Shown here: piece after piece, positions 6,476-12,303 of the stretch
Position numbering within the stretch: position 1 is the stretch's first letter
Layout: each line of letters starts with the position of its first letter
Assembly: GCA_036447375.1 (NCBI GenBank)
Contig: JAZFUU010000120.1
Location: 1-12,303 of the forward strand
Direction: 5' to 3'
Length of the DNA: 12,303 nucleotides
Source of the DNA: JACZXC01 sp036447375
GTDB taxonomy: Bacteria > Myxococcota_A > UBA9160 > SMWR01
Translations under genes and position numbers: made by a program
Notes under the pieces: model-generated
What the model was told of the DNA's origin: nothing
The model's database searches: none
What the model saw: the letters and a program-made list of their open reading frames with translations, nothing else

Positions 6476-8638
6476 TCAGTGAAGCGATCTGGGGACTGCG
6501 ACGACGCTCGGGGTCCAGCCCTGGGCGCTCAGGTCGAGAGCCGCCTTCCCCGCTTCTGCGAGCTTTTGGAAACCCGTGAGGTAGACGTCGAAGCGGGGCC
6601 GTCCGTCGGTTTCCAAGACGACGACCCTTCCGTTGCCTTCGGGACCCGAAAGCCTCCCTGCGATCGCATCGGCATCGCCGCGCCGGGAACGGGTGGTCGC
6701 GAGAAGTGCGTACGGCGCCTCGGTGACCCGACTCAGCCCTTCCAGGCCCTGCAGGTGGCGCTCGAAGGCGAGGCGTCGGCGGATCGACTCAGCGGCGTGA
6801 TCCGTCGGAGTCCGAAGCACTCGCGCCTGGATCGCGATCACCAGGTGGGAATTCAAATCCTGATCGTCGACGGTTCTGAAGAGCCTCCCCAGTATGGGGA
6901 TCCTGCCCAGAAAGGGAACTGCTCTTTCGACGCGGACCCGGCGCGGCTGGTCGAGTGTTCCAATGACCGCAAGTTCCCCATCGCGCAGGGTGAAGGTCGC
7001 ATCGATCGTTCGCTGTCGGATCGTGGGGCCGACCTGCTCCACGGTGCCGACTTGGGAGGGCGCGATCTGGCTCGTTTCGACGTGGACCACCAGGTGCACT
7101 CCGCCCTTGACGCCCACGGTGGGCAGGACCCGCAGATATGTGCCCACGTCATGACGTTCGATGTCCTGCTGCTGCGTCAGGGGCCTGTTGGTTTCGTCGG
7201 TGGTCACGCGGCTCACCGGAATCGGAATGTTGTCTCCTACCTGGATCTGCTGTTCTTCCCCGCTGATGGCGATCAGGTGGGGGTTCAGGAGGATTCGTGT
7301 GGAGATCTGAAGATCCCGGGCGAGGATGACGACGTTGTCGACCGGAACCTCCACGGCGATGGTTTCGCCACCCGGGAGATCGACGGGGATCACCAGCGGC
7401 GACCGGCTGAGTCGAAATACGGTATCCGCGGTCGGATTCGCGAGTGCCTCGGCCGCACTCCTGTTGATCTGCACGAGGCCCGTTCCCTCGGTCTCACCTT
7501 CGGCACCCACATCGTTTCCCAATGGAACGATCGCTCCGACGCCGAGCTTGAGGGCCTGGCTCGTGGAGACCTCGACCACCAGTACTTCCAGGCTGACGAT
7601 TGCCGGTGCCTGATCCAGCTCCCGGATCAAATCGGCCATGTCTCGAAAGGTGTGGGGCGCGGCGCGGATCACCAGCGAGTTCGTGGGAGCATCCACCGCG
7701 ATCGTATAGTCGGGAGGGGTCGACGCCCCGGGTCGGCCCGGAGAACGGGTTGCCCCGGAGGAGGCTCCGCGAATCAGCTCTGCCAGGCGCTCCGCGTCCA
7801 CATTCAAGGCGCGAACGACGTGCAACTCGCCTCCGCCCTCGATCGGAGTATCCATTTCTCGGACAAAGGCCCGGATCTTGTCCAGCTGGTGTGGCGCGCC
7901 CTCGACGATCAGGGCATTGGTACGCTCGTCTACGACCAATTCGAAGAGCCCCTGGCTGGCTGCCGCGTCGAAGACACTCTCGATGAGTCTCGATGCCTCG
8001 GTGGCATCGCGGTAGCGCAAGCGCAGGACCCTAAGGTGCTGCCGTTGGGCTTGATCGAGAGCCTGGACGACGATCAGAATTCGACGAAGCCGCGCCTCGG
8101 TGCCGGCCAGGATCAGACTGTTGGTGGGCGAATAGACACGCCCGAGTACCGAGGTGGCCAACATCGGCTGCAGCGCGTCGAAGATTCTCCCGGCCTCGGC
8201 GTACCGGACCCGAACCATGGTCGTCACGACTCCCTCGCGTTCGCGCAGCGGTCGTTCCAGAGTCCAGGGGGCGTGGGTCGCGGTATTCTGGATTGGGATG
8301 ATTTTTCGGAAGCCCCCGGGAGAGGGCACAGCCGCGTAGCCCTTCATCAAGAGCGCCGCATTCAGGATCTCCAGTGCCTCGGGAGCACTGACGCGCTCCG
8401 AGACTGCGATCGTGATTCGTCCACGGAGCGTATCGTCGAAGAGGAAACGCTCTCCCAGCGCGACTGCGACGGCTTCGACGACCTTCGCGATTTCGGCGTC
8501 TTGGAATTGAAGCGAGATCCGCGTCGAGTCAGTTTTGGTCGGAATTTGGGCTTTGGTCGGAATTTGGCCCAGGCCGGGGCCGGCACTGGCCAGGATGGCG
8601 ATCGCTGCCAGTAGGGGCAGGGTCGCGCGGAATCCCAT
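6476..8638 (-). CDS. gspD: GspD-like type II secretion secretin with SPOR-like C-terminus
   Basis: This 720-aa outer-membrane secretin has GspD-type layout: signal peptide (1-24), N0/STN-like domain (~38-115), three ring domains N1-N3 (~137-197, 200-263, 271-344; each with NSLI/NALI/NSLVI-type strands) and the secretin barrel (~345-608). The barrel carries the family signature VPFLGRIPILGRLF (574-587) and LNPHLIAISGEEQQIQVGDNIPI earlier. Secretins form the multimeric channel through which folded periplasmic proteins leave. Residues ~641-715 look like a SPOR peptidoglycan-binding domain (PYALLATT..., then RPRFDVYLTGFQKLAEAGKAA) where GspD proteins usually have a short pilotin-binding tail. The ATG at 8638 was chosen because the upstream open frame is the shadow of gene B; the ribosome binding site is weak (TAGG). 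It lies 50 bp after PEP-CTERM gene B, and no other gsp gene is in the window. A pilus or phage secretin is less likely because of the three N-rings. Confidence 0.92.
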   Translation of the reverse strand: MGFRATLPLLAAIAILASAGPGLGQIPTKAQIPTKTDSTRISLQFQDAEIAKVVEAVAVALGERFLFDDTLRGRITIAVSERVSAPEALEILNAALLMKGYAAVPSPGGFRKIIPIQNTATHAPWTLERPLREREGVVTTMVRVRYAEAGRIFDALQPMLATSVLGRVYSPTNSLILAGTEARLRRILIVVQALDQAQRQHLRVLRLRYRDATEASRLIESVFDAAASQGLFELVVDERTNALIVEGAPHQLDKIRAFVREMDTPIEGGGELHVVRALNVDAERLAELIRGASSGATRSPGRPGASTPPDYTIAVDAPTNSLVIRAAPHTFRDMADLIRELDQAPAIVSLEVLVVEVSTSQALKLGVGAIVPLGNDVGAEGETEGTGLVQINRSAAEALANPTADTVFRLSRSPLVIPVDLPGGETIAVEVPVDNVVILARDLQISTRILLNPHLIAISGEEQQIQVGDNIPIPVSRVTTDETNRPLTQQQDIERHDVGTYLRVLPTVGVKGGVHLVVHVETSQIAPSQVGTVEQVGPTIRQRTIDATFTLRDGELAVIGTLDQPRRVRVERAVPFLGRIPILGRLFRTVDDQDLNSHLVIAIQARVLRTPTDHAAESIRRRLAFERHLQGLEGLSRVTEAPYALLATTRSRRGDADAIAGRLSGPEGNGRVVVLETDGRPRFDVYLTGFQKLAEAGKAALDLSAQGWTPSVVAVPRSLH
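8534..8569 (-). repeat. 18-bp tandem duplication in the secretin 5' end
   Basis: Two 18-bp units (8534-8551 and 8552-8569) differ only at the last base. They encode QIPTKA then QIPTKT directly after the signal peptide. The insertion is in frame and lies in a linker before the N0 domain. Confidence 0.85.
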
Positions 8639-8688
8639 CGCAAGAAACCTATCAGACAAACGCTGTACAGGTCTAGGTTCGCAGACTC

Positions 8689-9444
8689 TCAAAGGTTCGC
8701 GCGGCGATGGCGACGGCGTGCGACCAATCCGGCGAGACCCGCGGCGAGGAGCCACCCGCTTGAGGGCTCCGGTACGTGGGCGAACGAGAGGGACGTGACG
8801 GTGCCGCGCAGGGACACGACCGGCCCGGCATCGGGATTCTCGGCGAAGCTCAGTCGGAATCCTCGGAAGTCCGGAAAGTCCGCCATGTCGGGTGGGTTCA
8901 ACGGAAGGGCGTCCGTGTCGAAGGCCATGGCGGTCGAGTCGGTGAGCTGCAGAGAGAGCTCGATGGGGGTCCACGCCCCCACGGCGTCGGCCAGAATTCC
9001 GCCCGGGACCCGGAGATTCTGGACCCGGTAGAAATCGAACGCGCCGCTCGCAACGTCATCGGATACTTGAATCTGCCCGACGGAAGAGCTTCCCGTGTAG
9101 CTGTCGATCGAAAACGTGAAGCTGTCGTAGGCGTAGGCTCCGATGTCGTTGCTGGAGACCGTGTCGACGGCCTCAGAGTCGAAGGCATAGCTTCCGAAAA
9201 TCGACTGGCCGATGCTGAAGGTTCCCGTCAGCTCGGAGGCGACCTCGCTCACATGGGCTTCGAATTGAAACGTCATGGGCGTGGCCTGACCTCGCTCACC
9301 CATCACGAAGACTGCGAACGCGGCGAACAGCAGAGCCGCTCCTCTCCCGAGCCTCGGACCGGTGCCCCCGCGTCGTCGAGAGGCGAGGCCAGCATTCGCG
9401 GTCGGGACGGGCCGACCCGGGTGTTGACGAAGACGACTACGCAT
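8689..9444 (-). CDS. PEP-CTERM sorting-domain protein B (251 aa)
   Basis: The C-terminus is a PEP-CTERM tail: VPEP (224-227), GWLLAAGLAGLVA, then RRRHRR. The exosortase system is known to cut and sort such proteins. The start is ATG 9444, with GGAGG 11 nt upstream. The n-region is long and Arg-rich (RRRGGTGPRLGRG), followed by the hydrophobic core GAALLFAAFAVFVMG and QATP at the likely mature end. The mature domain has the GSYAFDS...GAYAYDSFTFSID pattern common in small PEP-CTERM proteins. That part is missing from paralogue A. The frame stays open upstream to 9576, but that stretch is the conserved leader, and in copy A it is not in frame. The secretin gene follows after 50 bp, so the two are probably co-transcribed. 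Confidence 0.9.
   Translation of the reverse strand: MRSRLRQHPGRPVPTANAGLASRRRGGTGPRLGRGAALLFAAFAVFVMGERGQATPMTFQFEAHVSEVASELTGTFSIGQSIFGSYAFDSEAVDTVSSNDIGAYAYDSFTFSIDSYTGSSSVGQIQVSDDVASGAFDFYRVQNLRVPGGILADAVGAWTPIELSLQLTDSTAMAFDTDALPLNPPDMADFPDFRGFRLSFAENPDAGPVVSLRGTVTSLSFAHVPEPSSGWLLAAGLAGLVARRRHRRANL
9314..9363 (-). repeat. 50-bp near-identical segment, copy 2 (pairs with 6199-6248)
   Basis: This is the signal-peptide coding part of gene B, with 48 of 50 bases identical to the copy in gene A. It encodes TGPRLGRGAALLFAAFA in both. Confidence 0.85.
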
Positions 9445-9455
9445 GTCGGGTTTTT

Positions 9456-9460
9456 CCTCC
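9456..9460 (-). promoter_or_regulatory. Ribosome binding site of gene B
   Basis: GGAGG on the - strand, 11 nt before ATG 9444. It supports this start over the longer open frame. Confidence 0.6.
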
Positions 9461-9470
9461 GGGTGTATTC

Positions 9471-9484
9471 CCACAGTGATGTGG
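9471..9484. promoter_or_regulatory. Conserved palindrome CCACA-N4-TGTGG upstream of gene B
   Basis: On the - strand it reads CCACATCACTGTGG and sits 26 nt before the start. It has the same arms and almost the same position as the site before gene A. Confidence 0.5.
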
Positions 9485-9638
9485 CGGCCGACCCGCCGAT
9501 GTGTCCGGCGATTTCGGAGTGCCCTCGGCTGGCCGGCGCATGGGGGCGACCGGAGCTGCGCAATCAGACGGCGCAAACCGCTGTTTTCATTAAAGTTTAG
9601 GTGGTATTCAATTTTCGGAACGACGGCTGGCTGTCAGA

Positions 9639-10841
9639 TCAGGGTTTTGCCGCGTCCCGAAGCCGCATTGCGTTGCTGTGAAGGATGGCGTCGCGCAGGT
9701 TCGGGCGCTCCCGGGTCACGATCAGGACCTTCGCCAGCGAGACCGCCAGGTGGTAGAAGGGCCAGTCCGTGCCGAAGAGCAGACGGTCTCCACCGACGCG
9801 CTCGATCAGCTCGTGGAGCGCGGACACACCCTGGCCGTGGATGCCGAGCCAGACGTTTTTGTAGCGACGGGCCAGGGGGATGGCGCGGGCGAGGTCGCGG
9901 GTACCGGCGTGCCCGAACACGAACTGCACCTGGGGAAAGCGCTCGAGCATCGCCTCGTAGTGGCGCATCAGCGTAAACTGGTGCGTGTAGGTCGGCTCGA
10001 TGCCTGCGCGACCCGCGTGGAATACGATCGGGAGCCCGAGTCGCCCGCATTCTTCGTAGATGTCCATGGCCTCGGGCGTGTCGGGGAAGAAGCGCTGGGC
10101 GGCTGGGTGGAGTTTGACCACCCGGGCGCCGCGAGCTGCGTGGTGCCGTAGTTTGCGGATGCGATCCGGATCTCGCGGGTGGACCGACGCTCCCGGTATC
10201 AGGCGATCACCTGCGCCGGCTCGACGGATGGCGTCCATCCAGCGTTCGGTGAGGTCGTCGCCAAAGGGCAGCCCGAACGCGATGGGCAGTACGAAGGCCT
10301 GGTGCACGCGCACGGCATCCATCTCGTCGAGCAAATTGGGAATCGTCTGCGTTGCAGCGGGGGCATTTCCGATCGTGATCTGCCGAAGTGCTCCGAGGCG
10401 TAGCGCCCGCAGCGCGTCGGCCGTGAAGTTCCCGTTCACGTAGATGTCGAGGTCGAGCTCGCAGCCGGGGTCTTCGGCGTCGCAATCGAGCAGGTGCTGG
10501 ACGCGCGCCGTTCTTTTCTGAAGATCGATCTCCGGAGCGAAGAGCAGGGAGATTCCCAGATGCGCATGCACGTCCACGATGGGCGGAAGGTCTTCGAGTG
10601 TGCAGCGCAGGCGACCCCGCGCATCGAGCTCGAACCACGGAAGCTCGGCGAGACCGCGGTAGCCAAGGTAACGCTGCCGGCCGTAGGGACCGCTGCCGGA
10701 GCGGGAAAGCTCGGCGCGTCGTGATGTCTCGAGCTGCTCGGCGTCTTCGTCTGTGTAGCGCGACGAGTCTATGCAGCCGGAGAGCGAAAGGGCCGGAGCC
10801 GATAGCAGCAGCCCGATGAAGTCGCGGCGCTCGAGATCCAT
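9639..10841 (-). CDS. Tat-type lipoprotein, amidohydrolase-2 family metal-dependent hydrolase
   Basis: This is a 400-aa TIM-barrel hydrolase of the amidohydrolase superfamily (Amidohydro_2 type). Metal and active-site motifs are VDVHAHLG (H92, H94), VVKLHP (H245), IVFHAG (H275), FGHAGTRD (H311) and FGTDWPF (D359), so the full set expected of an active enzyme is present. Relatives hydrolyse or decarboxylate ring and carboxylate substrates; the substrate here cannot be read from sequence. The N-terminus has a twin-arginine-like ERRDFIG, a hydrophobic stretch and LSGC (C23), consistent with export as a folded, metal-loaded lipoprotein. ATG 10841 was chosen because AGGAGGG lies 11 nt upstream; the open frame continues 16 codons further without support. 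It is divergent from the phosphatase-family gene. Confidence 0.88.
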   Translation of the reverse strand: MDLERRDFIGLLLSAPALSLSGCIDSSRYTDEDAEQLETSRRAELSRSGSGPYGRQRYLGYRGLAELPWFELDARGRLRCTLEDLPPIVDVHAHLGISLLFAPEIDLQKRTARVQHLLDCDAEDPGCELDLDIYVNGNFTADALRALRLGALRQITIGNAPAATQTIPNLLDEMDAVRVHQAFVLPIAFGLPFGDDLTERWMDAIRRAGAGDRLIPGASVHPRDPDRIRKLRHHAARGARVVKLHPAAQRFFPDTPEAMDIYEECGRLGLPIVFHAGRAGIEPTYTHQFTLMRHYEAMLERFPQVQFVFGHAGTRDLARAIPLARRYKNVWLGIHGQGVSALHELIERVGGDRLLFGTDWPFYHLAVSLAKVLIVTRERPNLRDAILHSNAMRLRDAAKP

Positions 10842-10974
10842 CAGCGGTTCGTCCCTCCTGCCCGAATTCCGTCGCTCGAGGGGGCCCATGCTAGCCCCTG
10901 GAGATCGAGGACGGGCGGGGAATTTCTGTCGCGTCGTTTGTGTTGTCCCGCGAAGCCGAACATAATCGACGTGG
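10842..10974. promoter_or_regulatory. Divergent intergenic region with a possible + strand promoter
   Basis: This 133-bp region must serve both flanking genes. On the + strand TTGTGT (10938-10943) and CATAAT (10961-10966) are 17 bp apart, a fair sigma-70-type match. Transcription from it would begin at about the ATG at 10975, and no ribosome binding site precedes that ATG, so the message may be leaderless. No good match was found for the - strand gene. Confidence 0.4.
10853..10859 (-). promoter_or_regulatory. Ribosome binding site of the amidohydrolase
   Basis: AGGAGGG on the - strand, 11 nt before ATG 10841. It decides the start in favour of the Tat-lipoprotein N-terminus. Confidence 0.65.
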
Positions 10975-12297
10975 ATGGGTTGCTACAGGTTGCGGGCGCT
11001 CTCGGTATTCGTCCCCGTCGCCTTCGGCTGTTGCGTTCTCGGTCTGGCCTGTGCGTCGGACGAGCCGCCGACCGGGCGCGTGCTGCTGGTGGCCATCGAC
11101 GGGGCTTCCTCGCGGTTGATCGATCCGCTGCTCGAGGCCGGACGCCTGCCCCACCTGGCGGGCATCGCGGACGCCGGTCTGTATGGATCCATTCGCTCGT
11201 TCCCGAAGCTCCGCTCGCCGAGAATCTGGACGACGGTGGCCACGGGCAAGACTCCCGAGAAGCACGGGATCCTGGGCTGGGTGAAACCCGCGGGAGTCGG
11301 CCGCATTGCGCTCTACTACAGCCACGACCGCCAGGGGCACGCGCTCTGGAACATCGCATCGGCGGCGGGGCTGCGCGTTTCCATCGTGAACTGGCTGGTT
11401 ACCTACCCTCCAGAGATCGTTCGCGGGGTGATGGTTTCCGATCACAGCTTCCCCCAGGAGATCGAGGGAAAGGTCTGGATTGCGGGGCGGGTCGCTGACC
11501 ACTTCGGCGTCGAACTCGAGCCCGTTGCCACCGGTCCGGATCGCGGACCGGTGGTTTCGCCACCCGCATGGCGCGAACGCGTTCTCGCCGCATCCCATCG
11601 CGAGACGGCACTCACGAACTTCGCGGAGCCCATCGGGGCGCAGGCGTCGTTGCATCGATTCAAGCATCTCAGTCGACATTTCGACCGAGACCAGCAGCTC
11701 ACATCGATCGCCCTGGAGGTCGATGCTTCCATCGACCCGGACCTGACGATGATCCTGCTTCAGGGCATCGATCGCTTGTCCCACTACCTGTGGGCCGGAA
11801 TCGAACCGCCCCAGGCCTACACCGAGCCGCCCCTCGATGCCGCCGAGCACGCGGCTGCTCGGGCAGCCCTGGAGAGCTATTACGCCTTTTCCGACGCGCT
11901 GATCGGGCGACTGCTCGAGCGCTATGGGCCCGACGATTTGATCCTCGTGATCTCGGACCACGGTTTCGAGGCCGACGAAGAGGAGGATCTGATCACGGGG
12001 AATCACCACAGTCCGGACACCGAGCTGGGCGTGATCTTTGCGCGCGGACGCGGCATTGACCCGAACGCCGAGGCGGAAGGCGTGACGGTGCGAGACATTA
12101 CGCCGACAATTCTGGCCTGGTTGGGTCTGCCGGTGGCCCGGGACATGGACGGCCGCGTCGCCGGGTTTCTCGATGTCGATCGGCGGCGACCGATCGCGAG
12201 CTATGACGGGGAACCGATCCGACGGCTCACCACCGCCGACTCGGGCGCCGAAGATGCGATCCTCGAGGAGCTGCGGGCGCTGGGCTACGTGGAGTGA
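10975..12297 (+). CDS. Exported alkaline phosphatase/type I phosphodiesterase superfamily protein
   Basis: This is a 440-aa metal-dependent phospho-hydrolase of the alkaline-phosphatase fold. Visible motifs are VAIDGAS (D42, first metal ligand), SPRIWTTVATGKTPEKHGI (81-99, nucleophile region, likely a Thr at 86 or 87), GIDRLSH (D266, H270), ISDHGFE (D328, H329) and NHHSPD (H344 or H345). Together they give the usual two-metal ligand set. The C-terminal VRDITPTILAWLGLP segment is also typical of the family. The N-terminus is a signal sequence with several Cys: GLAC26 is an imperfect lipobox and ACA|S would suit signal peptidase I, so the final location (periplasm or lipid-anchored) is open. 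Substrates in the family include phosphate mono- and diesters; none can be assigned here. It is divergent from the amidohydrolase and ends 6 bp before the window edge. Confidence 0.88.
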   Translation: MGCYRLRALSVFVPVAFGCCVLGLACASDEPPTGRVLLVAIDGASSRLIDPLLEAGRLPHLAGIADAGLYGSIRSFPKLRSPRIWTTVATGKTPEKHGILGWVKPAGVGRIALYYSHDRQGHALWNIASAAGLRVSIVNWLVTYPPEIVRGVMVSDHSFPQEIEGKVWIAGRVADHFGVELEPVATGPDRGPVVSPPAWRERVLAASHRETALTNFAEPIGAQASLHRFKHLSRHFDRDQQLTSIALEVDASIDPDLTMILLQGIDRLSHYLWAGIEPPQAYTEPPLDAAEHAAARAALESYYAFSDALIGRLLERYGPDDLILVISDHGFEADEEEDLITGNHHSPDTELGVIFARGRGIDPNAEAEGVTVRDITPTILAWLGLPVARDMDGRVAGFLDVDRRRPIASYDGEPIRRLTTADSGAEDAILEELRALGYVE

Positions 12298-12303
12298 TCG
12301 CAC

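Larger units (their letters stand above)
9445..9638 (-). promoter_or_regulatory. Leader of PEP-CTERM gene B, copy 2 of the duplicated upstream region
   Basis: This 194-bp gap follows the amidohydrolase stop. From the start to about 9570 it aligns with the gene A leader, including a TCTGAYTGCG block at its far end (9559-9568; 6428-6437 in copy A). An AT-rich tract (~9582-9617) beyond it is the likely promoter area; no convincing -35/-10 pair could be fixed. The gap size and leader suggest that gene B has its own promoter and is not a continuation of the amidohydrolase transcript. Confidence 0.5.

Noticed and set aside
6469..6480. Palindrome ACTGAGTTCAGT at the secretin stop codon
   Set aside because: It has 5-bp arms with a 2-nt centre, no T-run and no second copy; too weak to call a terminator or operator.
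6479..8614. 711-codon open frame on the + strand opposite the secretin
   Set aside because: It is the antisense shadow of a gene with clear secretin motifs, has no domain, signal peptide or ribosome binding site, and reflects the high GC content.
8639..8974. N-terminal extension of the secretin
   Set aside because: It is the shadow of the 3' part of PEP-CTERM gene B; the secretin signal peptide starts at 8638.
9445..9576. Upstream extension of PEP-CTERM gene B as coding sequence
   Set aside because: The stretch aligns with the gene A leader, where the frame is broken by an indel, and the ATG at 9444 has its own ribosome binding site.

Overview
The window is GC-rich and densely coded, and probably comes from the chromosome of an uncultured Gram-negative bacterium. 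It has PEP-CTERM (exosortase-sorted) proteins, an outer-membrane secretin, lipoprotein-type signals and a phosphatase ending in an ALGYVE-like tail. That combination is often seen in myxobacterial or other former 'deltaproteobacterial' lineages. The assignment is a guess from gene style; no rRNA or other taxonomic marker is present. I see no tRNA, rRNA, CRISPR array, transposase or integrase.

Left part (1-4623, + strand): four closely spaced genes that look like one operon. They are the 3' end of a secreted protein cut by the window edge (P1), a 300-aa secreted cysteine protein (P2), an exported HEAT-repeat protein, and a 680-aa secreted multidomain protein (P4) that starts inside the stop codon of the HEAT gene. 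P1, P2 and P4 share a C-terminal module with a GC- or GRxC-type turn, a D-rich loop, an alternating hydrophobic strand and a final Y-L. P2 and the C-terminal third of P4 are alignable over more than 200 residues, including a CSxC motif.

Middle part (4690-9444, - strand): two units, each led by a PEP-CTERM gene. The upstream unit (transcribed first) is PEP-CTERM protein B followed by a GspD-like secretin with an unusual SPOR-like C-terminal tail. The downstream unit is PEP-CTERM protein A, a shortened paralogue of B, followed by and overlapping P5, a secreted protein with the same C-terminal module as P1. The two PEP-CTERM genes share their 5' coding part and about 110 bp of leader, including the palindrome CCACA-N4-TGTGG.

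Right part (9639-12297): a Tat-type lipoprotein of the amidohydrolase-2 family (- strand) and a divergent alkaline-phosphatase/phosphodiesterase-superfamily protein (+ strand), separated by 133 bp. These two look like ordinary exported enzymes and have no evident link to the rest.

Taken together, 1-9444 reads as an export and cell-surface locus: at least eight exported products, four sharing one poorly known module, two carrying exosortase sorting tails, and one forming an outer-membrane channel. No exosortase or other type II secretion gene lies in the window. That the secretin handles the neighbouring secreted proteins is inference from gene order only.
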